Shown: in pieces, positions 7,655 to 15,496 of the stretch | Layout: every line of letters begins with the position of its first letter | Position numbering within the stretch: position 1 is the stretch's first letter | Source: CG2-30-36-16 sp964372115 | GTDB taxonomy: Bacteria; Bacteroidota; Ignavibacteria; Ignavibacteriales; Ignavibacteriaceae | Length of the DNA stretch: 64,000 bases | Direction of reading: 5' to 3' | NCBI GenBank assembly: GCA_964372115.1 | Contig: CAYJPN010000017.1 | Span: 1 to 64,000 of the forward strand | Position numbers and translations under genes: made by a program | The notes under the pieces: generated by a model | What the model was told of the DNA's origin: nothing | The model's database searches: none | What the model saw: the letters and a program-made list of their open reading frames with translations, nothing else

Positions 7655-9556
7655 TCATCTCAACAAAACCATCTTCTTTATCTCGCTGTAACTGCCGCTT
7701 ACAATTTTGTAAAAGTAAATACCGCTTGCCAAATTTTCGGCACTAAATTCTATTTCGTAATAACCGGCATCTTTGTATTCATTTGTTAATGTTATTACTT
7801 CTTTTCCGAGAATATCAAATATTTTTACCACTACTCTTCCGCCTTCAGGTATTGAATATTTTATTTTGGTTGATGGGTTGAATGGATTAGGGTAATTCTG
7901 AAATAATTTATACTCTCTATTCATTAAAATTCCAACTGATATAATACTGGAGTATTCATACATCCCATTTAAATCTATTTGTTTTAATCTATAAGAGTAA
8001 GTGTCTGCGGTTATATTCTCATCAATAAATGTATAAACCGAAATTTCAGTACTCGTACCTGCCCCTGGTACAAAACCGATAGTCTCCCACTCCCTTTTAA
8101 TTGATTTTCCTCTTGTGATTGATCTTTCAATTTCAAACCCTTTATTATTTACTTCTGTTGAAGTTATCCAATTTAGTCTCACCTTACTATCTACAACATC
8201 TGCTGAAAAGGAAATTAATTCTACAGGGATTATGTTTTCAGAATACAAAAACTGAATATCTTCTTCACTAATAGTTCTATTATATATTCGTATATCATCT
8301 ATCGAACCACTTAAAAATTCAGTAGCACCAGGAGTATTAATTCCTAAAGTTAATGGGTTAACGTCTTGTATTAAACTCCCAGTCATGACAAGTGAGTCAA
8401 GAAGAGTACCATTAACATATATTTTTATATCAGTTCCTGTTTTAGTTATTGCTATGAAATACCATTGATATAACTGGAATGAAAAAGGTGTATTAAAACT
8501 TAAAGCGGGATCGGTTGTATAGAATCCTATATAAGATTCATTAAGTAAAACTTCGTATTGTTTTTCAGAAGAATTGTTGAGACTTTTACATATAAATGGT
8601 GCGAAAGTACTATCCCAAGAATTAATTTTTATCCATCCGGTAAATGTAAATTCATACGAAGGTGATTCTAATGTTGGGGAACTAGCTATTTCAATATAAT
8701 CATCAATTCCATCAAAATAGTAGGCTTTATCAGGCGTCCCGAATCTATCTGGCGATAGCATAGCTCCCCCCACTGCTACTCCATGATTTTCATTGCCACT
8801 TTCATCATTCGTATTGCCATTAAAAGGGTAAAATGCTATAGGACCTGAAGTCATAAAATTAGAATCATTAAAGATACAATTCATAACTATATTTTTAAAT
8901 ATTGTGTCATTTGTATTGACTGTGTAACATCTATTAGGCGAATTTTCCCAAAATATTCCATTATTACTTATATAAGCAAACTTGAAACGTAAAATTTCGC
9001 CCCTTATTGTATTAAATGGCACATGAATCTCATATTTACCCGGATCTTCAATACTAGGATGTAACATATATTCATTTGAAAACCAGCCACCAAAACTAGA
9101 TCTTAATTGCAATGTATCAGTTAATGGATTAAAATTATTAAGATTAATTTCATTCGTCATGTCACAAACGAAATTAATATCTATAGTGGTGAAAGTAAAA
9201 AGACTATCATTATTAAAATATGCATAATACTCACTACTTGTATTTGGAATAATATAAATTCTGTTTGGATCTTCTTCCCATATTTGATTACCATAAATAA
9301 ATTTGAACTCGACCGTATCTCCATTCGTAAGACCATCTAAGATATAAGTATAAACATAATCAGAATCTACATCTGTCATCTCAGAAGCAGTTGGATTCCA
9401 ATTATTGAAAGAGCCCGCAATAAATACAGCCTGAGTATGGGGGTTAAAATGTGTTCTTAATACCTGCACATTCATGTTAACCTGAAATTTAACACTAAAA
9501 ATCTGAGCATTTAACAACACATTTAGCAATAAAGAAAATAGTACTATTTTTTTCAT
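7655..9556 (-). CDS. Secreted LamG-domain protein with T9SS sorting domain
   Basis: The product has 633 residues with a signal peptide (about 1-17). Residues about 20-115 resemble the beta-sandwich E-set/CBM48-like modules that bind glucans (FIAGSFNNWNP…EFKFIYGNQIWEEDPNR), and a second, weaker copy follows at about 120-225. Residues about 235-440 form a laminin-G-like (LamG/concanavalin) domain with FDGIDDYIEI, WYFIAITK and GSIDDIRIYNR. The end is a FQNYPNPFNPST linker and a T9SS type A sorting domain. No catalytic domain is seen, so a surface carbohydrate-binding or adhesive role is likely but inferred. The last coding bases nearly match those of 1046-5020. Dispersed-element copy 3 lies about 60 bp upstream, and hairpin array A directly downstream. 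Confidence 0.85.
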   Translation of the reverse strand: MKKIVLFSLLLNVLLNAQIFSVKFQVNMNVQVLRTHFNPHTQAVFIAGSFNNWNPTASEMTDVDSDYVYTYILDGLTNGDTVEFKFIYGNQIWEEDPNRIYIIPNTSSEYYAYFNNDSLFTFTTIDINFVCDMTNEINLNNFNPLTDTLQLRSSFGGWFSNEYMLHPSIEDPGKYEIHVPFNTIRGEILRFKFAYISNNGIFWENSPNRCYTVNTNDTIFKNIVMNCIFNDSNFMTSGPIAFYPFNGNTNDESGNENHGVAVGGAMLSPDRFGTPDKAYYFDGIDDYIEIASSPTLESPSYEFTFTGWIKINSWDSTFAPFICKSLNNSSEKQYEVLLNESYIGFYTTDPALSFNTPFSFQLYQWYFIAITKTGTDIKIYVNGTLLDSLVMTGSLIQDVNPLTLGINTPGATEFLSGSIDDIRIYNRTISEEDIQFLYSENIIPVELISFSADVVDSKVRLNWITSTEVNNKGFEIERSITRGKSIKREWETIGFVPGAGTSTEISVYTFIDENITADTYSYRLKQIDLNGMYEYSSIISVGILMNREYKLFQNYPNPFNPSTKIKYSIPEGGRVVVKIFDILGKEVITLTNEYKDAGYYEIEFSAENLASGIYFYKIVSGSYSEIKKMVLLR

Positions 9557-9613
9557 AATTTAATCCTATAATTTTAAAGATTTGTGTTCTATTTTATGAC
9601 AATGAAATTTCAA

Positions 9614-9692
9614 TTAAGTATATATCCTCGCAAAAACAGCCGTTTCAAAAAATTTTAGAAAAAATACTTTTTATTTTTTCAAATACCTCGCT
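9614..9692 (-). repeat. Dispersed upstream element, copy 3 (short)
   Basis: About 80 bp match the first blocks of the two longer copies: AAGTATATATCCTCG, then AAAACAGCCG and the A/T-rich stretch. The TTTTGATCAAAA palindrome is missing because hairpin array B starts almost directly after it. It lies about 60 bp upstream of the T9SS gene that begins at 9556, which gives a third case of the element placed before a gene for a secreted protein. Confidence 0.55.
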
Positions 9693-9702
9693 TCTTCGCA
9701 AG

Positions 9703-10653
9703 GTGGCTGAGTGTTCCGGCTGTCACAATGCCATACAAACTCACGAACTCACACAGCCGGAATGTATCGAAGCCACCGACACTCAGGCAATCTCTTCACT
9801 CCGGGCATCTCGATACTTTTTCCCTCACGAAGGTTCGGGAAAAAACTCGATGACCTTGCATTTTCACTCAACGCAAGGTGGCTGAGTGTTCCCCGCTGTA
9901 TAAATGCCGAACAAATTCTAACCACTCACTCAGCGGGGAATGTATCGAAGCCGCCGGCATTCAAGCAATCTCTTCACTCCCCGGCATCTCGATACTTTTT
10001 CCCTCACGTAAGTTCTGGAAAAAACTCGATGACCTTGCAGTACTTTCGCGCAAGGTGCCCGAGTGTTCCGGCTGCCATAACGCCAAACAAACTCACAATC
10101 TCACACAACCAGAATGTATCGAAGCCACCGACATTCAAGCAATCTCTTCACTCCCGGGCATCTCGATACTTTTTCCCTCACGAAGGTTCGGGAAAAAACT
10201 CGATGACCTTGCAGTACTTTCGCGCAAGGTGGCTGAGTGTTCCGGCTGACATAATGCCGAATAAACACAAAATCTCTCCCAGCCGGAATGTATCGAAGCC
10301 ACCGACACTCAGGCAATCTCTTCACTCCCGAGCATCTCGATACTTTTTCCCTCACGAAGGTTCGGGAAAAAACTCGATGACCTTGCATTACTTTAACGCC
10401 AGGTGGCTGAGTGTTCCGGCTGCCATAACGCCAAACAAACTCACAATCTCATACAGTCGGAATGTATCGAAGCCACCGGCGTTCAAGCAATCATTTCACT
10501 CCCAGGCACCTCGATACTTTTTCCCTCACGAAGGTTCGGGAAAAAACTCGATGACCTTGCATTTTCAATCAACGCCAGGTGGCTGAGTGTTCCGGCTGAC
10601 ATAATGCAAAACAAACTCACAATCTCTCACAGCCGGAATGTATCGAAGCCACC
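9703..10653. repeat. 174-bp tandem hairpin repeat, array B (six copies)
   Basis: Hairpin P1 starts at 9703, 9877, 10054, 10228, 10402 and 10578, giving spacings of 174, 177, 174, 174 and 176 bp. Each unit has P1 (outer arms GGTGGCT / AGCCACC, inner arms TTCCGGCTG / CAGCCGGAA), a linker of about 23 bp, P2 (TTTTTCCC / GGGAAAAA within TCGA / TCGA), and in several units a third stem ACCTTGC / GCAAGGT that shares bases with the next P1. In the copy at 9877 the inner arms change together to TTCCCCGCTG / CAGCGGGGAA, so pairing is kept. Loop sequences vary freely while arms stay paired. This points to selection on folded RNA or single-stranded DNA. No protein is supported. Confidence 0.85.
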
Positions 10654-10949
10654 GGATTTTTGCCACAAAATACCTTTTTAGCAAGTATCGGTAATTTATT
10701 AAATTCACCTTTTACAAGTGCTTCTTTTTTCTTATGTGTCCATCTTTGAATTTGTTTTTCACGATAAAAAGCATGTTCTACCTTGTCATAAATTTCATAA
10801 TAAACCAGTTCCAGAGGAAGTCTTTTTGATGTATAATTGGCTCCAATACCTTGCTGATGTTCTTCCAACCTTCGTTCTAAATTATTAGTACTACCAGTAT
10901 AAAAGCTTCCATCATTACATTTTAATATGTATAAAAAACCTATATTCAT
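10617..10949 (-). CDS. GIY-YIG nuclease-family protein nested in the hairpin array
   Basis: The start chosen is the ATG at 10949 (MNIGFLYILKCNDGSFYTG), where the family normally begins. This gives 110 residues. The fold signature is clear: FLYILKC for the GIY strand, FYTGSTNN for the YIG strand, then RRLEEH with the conserved arginine, and REKQIQRW. It belongs to the small single-domain YhbQ/UPF0213-like group, whose members cut or bind DNA but mostly lack a proven role. The unique DNA is about 10,655-10,971 and replaces exactly the 23-bp linker between P1 and P2 of one repeat unit. The gene has no stop of its own before the repeat, so its last 11 or so residues (VASIHSGCERL) are encoded by hairpin P1. 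An in-frame extension upstream to 11000 would also be encoded by repeat sequence. Confidence 0.8.
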   Translation of the reverse strand: MNIGFLYILKCNDGSFYTGSTNNLERRLEEHQQGIGANYTSKRLPLELVYYEIYDKVEHAFYREKQIQRWTHKKKEALVKGEFNKLPILAKKVFCGKNPVASIHSGCERL

Positions 10950-10971
10950 AGAAACATCATTTTCCTCTTTT

Positions 10972-11299
10972 CCCGGGCATCTCGATACTTTTTCCCTCAC
11001 TCAAGTTCGGGAAAAAACTCGATGACCTTGCAGTACCTTCGCGCAAGGTGGCTGAGTGTTCCGGCTGCTAAAATGCCAAACAAACTCACAACCTCACACA
11101 GCCGGAATGTATCGAAGCCACCGACACTCAAGCAATCTCTTCACTCACGGGCATCTCGATACTTTTTCCCTCACGTAAGTTCGGGAAAAAACTCGATGAC
11201 CTTGAAATACTTTCGCGCAAGGTGACTGAGTGTTCCCCGCTGTATAAATGCCGAACAAATTCTAACCACTCACTCAGCGGGGAATGTATCGAAGCCACC
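10972..11299. repeat. 174-bp tandem hairpin repeat, array C (right of the GIY-YIG gene)
   Basis: This is the continuation of array B after the nuclease gene. It starts with hairpin P2 at about 10,972, followed by P1 copies at 11047 and 11221 (174 bp apart). The last P1 has the alternative inner arms TTCCCCGCTG / CAGCGGGGAA and shares its loop with the copy at 9877, so one was probably copied from the other. Its outer left arm is GGTGACT, a single change against AGCCACC. The array ends at 11299. It is followed by short direct repeats of the type CCGTGnAATCCGTG at about 11,357-11,380. Confidence 0.8.
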
Positions 11300-11395
11300 G
11301 ACAATGCACAAAAGATTTCTCACCCTGTCGGGCTCAGAAATGACTTTCTCTTTCCGTGCAAATCCGTGTAATCCGTGTCTTCCGCGTTCTATTAT

Positions 11396-12097
11396 TTACG
11401 GCTCAGGCGGAGTAACCGGCGGTTCATCATCTTCGCCGCCTGCACCGCCGTTATAATCTATAATTATCCGCTGCTTGCGGTACTCTTCAAAAAACGCGGG
11501 ATGATCTTTTTTAAGTATGTTCGGATACTTATCTAACCTTTCTTTCAGGTACAGCCTAATGTCCGATACCATTTTTTCAATATCTTCCGTTACAGCAGGG
11601 CGTTCTCTCAATGTACTTGTAATCAATCCGTTTACTTCTTCAAACCCGGTCAGTAGTGCATTCGCTTCTGTTATGTCTTCTGCTGTTATACCGTAGTCGG
11701 CAAGACTTGCAAGATGCGTTTCAGTAAGCGGTATCCTATTCCTTGCAAACTCCGCAAGTTCGGCATCGTCAAGCTGTATAATGTAGCTCGGCGTTTCATT
11801 TGTCTCCTGGTGCAAATCGTGTTTTTCTTCATCCGCAGAGTAGAGCGACAAAGCGCTCGTAAATTTTATTAAAAAATTGGTCAACTCGTCCTCCACGTTT
11901 GCCTTGCCTTCGGTCTTATTCGTCGATCTTCCGCCGCGCTGATCTATGCGGGCTTTGAGAGCTGCTAACTTTTCCTTTCCGCTGTTTACTGATCTCCGAA
12001 AAGCAGGTAAAGTATCCACAATTACCGGCTGCGCATCGAGAAAAGTAAAAAGTCCCGTAAGCATGCGCATAAAGTTTGCTAATTTTTTCGATACCAT
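11396..12097 (-). CDS. Conserved-looking helical protein of unknown function
   Basis: The product has 233 residues with no signal peptide. A strong GGAGG ribosome site lies about 6 bp before the ATG, which supports a real gene. The sequence is mostly predicted helix. It has LTNFLIKFTSALSLYSADE near residue 95, a DAELAEFARNRIPLTETH segment near 135 and a LKERLDKYPNILKKDHPAFFEEYRKQRIIID segment near 200. The protein ends in a short Gly-rich then acidic/proline tail (GGAGGEDDEPPVTPPEP). Similar tails followed by an extra beta-sandwich domain exist in other Bacteroidota proteins of this general look, so this one may be a shortened form. I cannot name the family. It stands alone between the hairpin array and the 21-bp minisatellite. 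Confidence 0.65.
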   Translation of the reverse strand: MVSKKLANFMRMLTGLFTFLDAQPVIVDTLPAFRRSVNSGKEKLAALKARIDQRGGRSTNKTEGKANVEDELTNFLIKFTSALSLYSADEEKHDLHQETNETPSYIIQLDDAELAEFARNRIPLTETHLASLADYGITAEDITEANALLTGFEEVNGLITSTLRERPAVTEDIEKMVSDIRLYLKERLDKYPNILKKDHPAFFEEYRKQRIIIDYNGGAGGEDDEPPVTPPEP

Positions 12098-12495
12098 AGA
12101 ACCTCCATTTGTATTTTTTATTGTATATCTATAAATTATTTTTTAATCTTTTTTCTTCATCATAAATGATTTTTAACGATCGGGTACTGATTTATAAAAG
12201 AACAATTATTAACTCATGTTACGCAAAATAATATTTTGAATTGCCACGACCTTTAGGTCGTGGAATAATTAGAAAAAAATAGATGGCTTTAGCCAAAATA
12301 AATGCGAAAATGTGGCTAAAGCCAGGTTCTTCTTGTTAATTTAATCCCCGACATAAATGTCGGGGCAATACAATTACAACTTCTGCAATAGGTGATTTAT
12401 TAAATAATAAATTGCATGATTAAGTTGATGCCTTTTCTGTAACTGCTTATGTTTCTATAAGTTAAAGTCGTCTTGACTAAATTTTTTGTAAAAAA
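12098..12495. other. Gene-free spacer with a cluster of short palindromes
   Basis: No gene is supported. The spacer holds the upstream region of the minus-strand gene at 12097 and four short palindromes between 12244 and 12365 (separate entry). The last 130 bases lead into the 21-bp minisatellite. Confidence 0.5.
12244..12365. repeat. Cluster of short REP-like palindromes
   Basis: Three kinds of perfect palindrome occur within 122 bp. They are CCACGACC / GGTCGTGG with a TTTA loop (12244-12263), TGGCTTTAGCCA (12284-12295) with its partner TGGCTAAAGCCA (12313-12324), and CCCCGACA / TGTCGGGG around TAAA (12346-12365). The two TGGCT elements can also pair with each other. Palindromes of this sort are common as intergenic repeats in Bacteroidota and Ignavibacteria. 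They may act as transcription ends or as targets of REP-type mobility. Confidence 0.65.
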
Positions 12496-12499
12496 CGCG

Positions 12500-12830
12500 T
12501 GAATTTTAACACTCGTCGTGTGACGTTTAACCGTGGTCGCGAGCATTTTAACCATCGACGGTGTGATATTTAACCGCGGTCGTGTGATGTTTAACCGTGG
12601 TCGGGAGCTGTTTAACGCTCGTCTTGTGACGTTTAACCGCGGTCGCGAGCATTTTAACGGTGGTCGGTGTGATATTTAACCGCAGTCGCATTCGTTTTAA
12701 CGCTGGTCGTGAGACTAAAATCCGTGGTCGCCAGTCGTTTAACGGTGGTCGTGAGACGTTTAACGCTCGTCGCGAAACAAGGCTCGTTAGCCGCGAAACA
12801 AGGATCGTCAGCCGCAAAATGAGAAACATC
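12500..12830. repeat. Degenerate 21-bp minisatellite
   Basis: The anchor TTAAC recurs at 12506, 12527, 12548, 12570, 12591, 12612, 12633, 12654, 12676, 12697, 12739 and 12760, with a diverged copy near 12718. Spacing is 21 bp with two 22-bp steps. The typical unit is TTTAACCGTGGTCG plus 7 variable bases. It then changes into CGAAACAAGGnTCGTnAGCCG units, also 21 bp, up to about 12,830. There are about 15 units. The unit is a multiple of three, so long heptapeptide-repeat frames appear on both strands. No ribosome site or stable protein signature is seen, so I treat it as noncoding. It is not a CRISPR, since there are no spacers separate from the repeat. Confidence 0.75.
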
Positions 12831-13800
12831 CGTCCCGGATTAATAATCGAAAGCCGTCAAATCAGAATCGGTAGTCACCACTCAATTATGATTTTTCATA
12901 TTACCATAATTGCCGTCAGCAATTCTATAATTTTCTGCCGCAAGAATAAAATTTAATGCAGCAAATTAATTTAGAATTCAACCGGCAGACTAATTAACCG
13001 TGTCAGTCTTAAAAACATTTCAAAGAACAAAACAAAAGACCCGGCTCCTCGGAAAAACATCCGCGGGCAGATACCTGCAGCCTTTCCGGTTCAGAGATGT
13101 TTTGCAAGCATCACCTAAATATTTCCGGGAACCGGGTTTAAACTTTTCCATTTTTCCTCCGGCATCTGCCGGATTCCACTCTTCCTTAAAAGAATTAAGT
13201 GAAGAACGAAGTGAACTATTTTTAAATAATTTTTGAAAAAGATTATTTTCTTTGGTAAGGTGGTTATAGTTTGAGGTGTGTTTTGAAAAGTATGGGGTGT
13301 GTATAAAATTTATCCCGTCAGCAAGCCCGTTTTTTCCCTTTGCCGGGTAACTGCCGGATTGGAAAAGATCATCTAATTTATTTTTTGTTTCTATCGCGCG
13401 GGTTAATTTTTCCCTCGTAACAGGAACGATTCTAAAACGTACAGACACGAACAGCATCCTCCAGATTAGTTGTGAACTGACATTAATAAAAAATTATTAC
13501 AAAGAATCGAGCTATTATATATAGTTACAAAGCATAATAATGAGGAGATCAAGGAAAAATTCGAACTCTGGTTTTGACTCCTGCCACTTAGACACTGCAA
13601 ACTTAAATAATTTTTATAGTTAAACGCAAGAGTAACTTTAATTTTTATTAAAATATTTCCACAACGCTGATGACCACACCAAAGGCAGGCAGGCAAAGAT
13701 TGAATAGATTAGCACCGGTTCCGCGGGATTTTTTTTAGCAACTGTTTTATATTTTATTTAGGAGAGGGGGCAATTAATATATTGGGATAAAATAATGACG
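12831..13800. other. Gene-free region of about 1 kb
   Basis: No convincing gene is found. Open frames overlap on both strands at about 13,000-13,460 (up to 145 codons on the minus strand). They lack a recognisable domain or ribosome site. Short imperfect inverted repeats occur, for example CCGGCATCTGCCGG at about 13,157-13,170. The end of panC lies at 13801, and I see no clear terminator hairpin just after it. Confidence 0.45.
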
Positions 13801-14661
13801 CTACATTTTAATTAACTCATTATCAATCAATCGTGTGGCGCCAAATTTTGCAGCAGTAAGAAAATAATATTTCCCCGGTGTATTAAGCTCAACAGCGTCA
13901 TCAAACGTATCTGCATTAACAATACTGATGTAATCGAAAGAAATGTTTTCAGAAAAATAGTAACGGCTCATTAATTCAATCAGATGAGCAGTATTTGTTT
14001 CACCGTTATTAACAGCTTTAACACCCGCCGTTAAAGCTGTATGAAGTACAAGCGCTTTTTTTCTTTCAACATCATTTAAATAAATATTACGCGAACTCAT
14101 CGCCAAGCCGTCCGCTTCCCTGCTGATAGGACACACAACAACATCAATACTGTACTTTAAGTCTTTAACCATCTGTTTAATTACTGCCGCCTGCTGCGCG
14201 TCTTTTTGTCCGAAGAAAGAATAATCAGGCTGTACACAATTAAACAAAATAGAAACAATAGTAGCCACACCCTCAAAGTGTCCGGGTCTTACGGCGCCTT
14301 CAAGTTTTTGTGTTATCTTATTTAAGTTTATATAAGTTTGAAAATCATCCGGGTAAATTTCTTTTGCTTCGGGAAGAAAAAGATAATCTGTTCCTTTGGA
14401 TTCGAGCAATTGTTTATCGCGATCTAAATCTCTCGGATAGCGGCTGAAATCTTCCTTCGGACCAAACTGGGTAGGATTAACAAATATGGAAGCGATTGTT
14501 ACATCAGCTTTTTTTTTGGATGCATGTACCAGCGATAAATGTCCATCATGCAGATAACCCATAGTTGGAACAAACCCAATACTCTTCCCTTCACTCTTTA
14601 ACTTTTTTACAAGTGAATGAATTGATGAAACAGTAGTTAGAGTTTGGATGGTTACCTCAAT
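13801..14661 (-). CDS. panC: Pantoate--beta-alanine ligase
   Basis: PanC joins pantoate and beta-alanine with ATP to make pantothenate, the precursor of coenzyme A. Family signatures are present: GKSIGFVPTMGYLHDGHLSL (the HxGH-type nucleotide site), FVNPTQFGPKEDFSRYPR, FGQKDAQQAAVIKQM, and SSRNIYL. The first ATG in frame (14562) would cut the domain inside PTMG and remove the first beta strand. The frame stays open upstream to an in-frame TGA, with 33 more codons that match PanC N-termini (…TIQTLTTVSSIHSLVKKLKSEG). There is no ATG, GTG or TTG among them. The first codon is ATT at 14659-14661, and its last base is the first base of the accD TGA stop. I propose this ATT as the start. A sequence error is the alternative. 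It is the last gene of the overlapping cluster. Confidence 0.9.
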   Translation of the reverse strand: MEVTIQTLTTVSSIHSLVKKLKSEGKSIGFVPTMGYLHDGHLSLVHASKKKADVTIASIFVNPTQFGPKEDFSRYPRDLDRDKQLLESKGTDYLFLPEAKEIYPDDFQTYINLNKITQKLEGAVRPGHFEGVATIVSILFNCVQPDYSFFGQKDAQQAAVIKQMVKDLKYSIDVVVCPISREADGLAMSSRNIYLNDVERKKALVLHTALTAGVKAVNNGETNTAHLIELMSRYYFSENISFDYISIVNADTFDDAVELNTPGKYYFLTAAKFGATRLIDNELIKM

Positions 14662-15496
14662 TCATCAAACTTAATAGATTATAAATTGTGTCGCGTAATT
14701 CTTTTCGATGGCTAACAATATCAACAAAACCATGTTCGAGTAAAAATTCGCTGCGCTGAAAACCTTCGGGAAGGTCTTTACCTATTGTTTGTTTAATTAC
14801 TCTCGGACCGGCAAAGCCTATAAGCGCTCTTGGTTCTGCAATATGTATGTCGCCAAGCATTGCGTAACTTGCTGTTGTGCCGCCGGTAGTCGGGTCGGTT
14901 AAAACAGAAATATATGGAATTTTTGCTTCGTGAAGCCGCGTAAGACGCGCGGAGGTTTTAGCCATCTGCATCAAAGAAAAAGCGCCTTCCATCATGCGCG
15001 CGCCGCCGCTTTGCGAAATAATAATAAGCGGACTGGAGTTTTTTAACGCCTTGTCTATTACACGGGCTAATTTTTCGCCAACTACAGAACCCATACTTCC
15101 GCCGATGAACTTAAAATCCATACAGCCGAACGCAACATCCATGCTGTTAATTTTACCGGTACCGGTTCTAACCGCGTCGTTCATACCCAATTTTTTTATG
15201 GTAGATTGAATACGGTCAGTATATTTTTTTGTGTCGGTAAACTCAAGCGGATCCGCTGAACGCATTTTTTTATCGAGTTCTTTAAACGAACCATCATCAA
15301 GCAATATTTTTATATATTGTTCGCTACCGATCCGAAAATGGTAATCGCATTTTATGCATGTCCATAAGCTGCTTTCTAACTGCTTTTTGTGTACTATCTC
15401 ACCGCAGTCCGGACACTTTTCCCACAACCCATCAGGCTGTTCTTTTTTTTGTGTATCGGGTGAAATATTTTCACTTTTTCTTGAAAACCATGCCAT
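14657..15496 (-). CDS. accD: Acetyl-CoA carboxylase carboxyltransferase subunit beta
   Basis: This subunit transfers carboxyl from carboxybiotin to acetyl-CoA to form malonyl-CoA, the first step of fatty-acid synthesis, together with AccA. With the ATG at 15496 (MAWFSRKSEN), the N-terminal zinc ribbon cysteines are C28, C31, C47 and C50. The crotonase-fold carboxyltransferase region follows, with SGGARMMEGAFSLMQMAKT and TDPTTGGTTASYAMLGD and the IGFAGPRVI segment. Length (279 residues) is usual. A TTG three bases upstream is also possible, but the ATG overlaps the stop of the DUF1573 gene as TGATG, the pattern used along this cluster. Its own TGA overlaps the proposed ATT start of panC. Confidence 0.96.
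   Translation of the reverse strand: MAWFSRKSENISPDTQKKEQPDGLWEKCPDCGEIVHKKQLESSLWTCIKCDYHFRIGSEQYIKILLDDGSFKELDKKMRSADPLEFTDTKKYTDRIQSTIKKLGMNDAVRTGTGKINSMDVAFGCMDFKFIGGSMGSVVGEKLARVIDKALKNSSPLIIISQSGGARMMEGAFSLMQMAKTSARLTRLHEAKIPYISVLTDPTTGGTTASYAMLGDIHIAEPRALIGFAGPRVIKQTIGKDLPEGFQRSEFLLEHGFVDIVSHRKELRDTIYNLLSLMN

Noticed and set aside
7370..11225. CSGCH motif (CxxCH, haem-binding-like) repeated in reading frames across the hairpin arrays, as if a multihaem cytochrome
   Set aside because: The frame is open only because the repeat is 174 bp. Copies at 10228 and 10578 carry a TGA inside the motif, the copies at 9877 and 11221 read CSPLYK instead, steps of 176 bp break the frame, and there is no signal peptide or ribosome site.
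9703..11299. CRISPR array
   Set aside because: Units are 174 bp with internal hairpins and homologous linkers. There are no short identical repeats with unique spacers and no cas genes nearby.
12548..12956. Two overlapping open frames with heptapeptide repeats in the 21-bp minisatellite
   Set aside because: Both arise from the 21-bp period on opposite strands, and neither has a ribosome site or a protein family match.
13500..13620. Sequence resembling a tRNA T-loop (TTCGAACTC)
   Set aside because: No acceptor, D or anticodon arms can be drawn around it.
13000..13696. Open frames of 76-145 codons on both strands
   Set aside because: They overlap each other, lack ribosome sites and recognisable domains, and have no support from neighbours.
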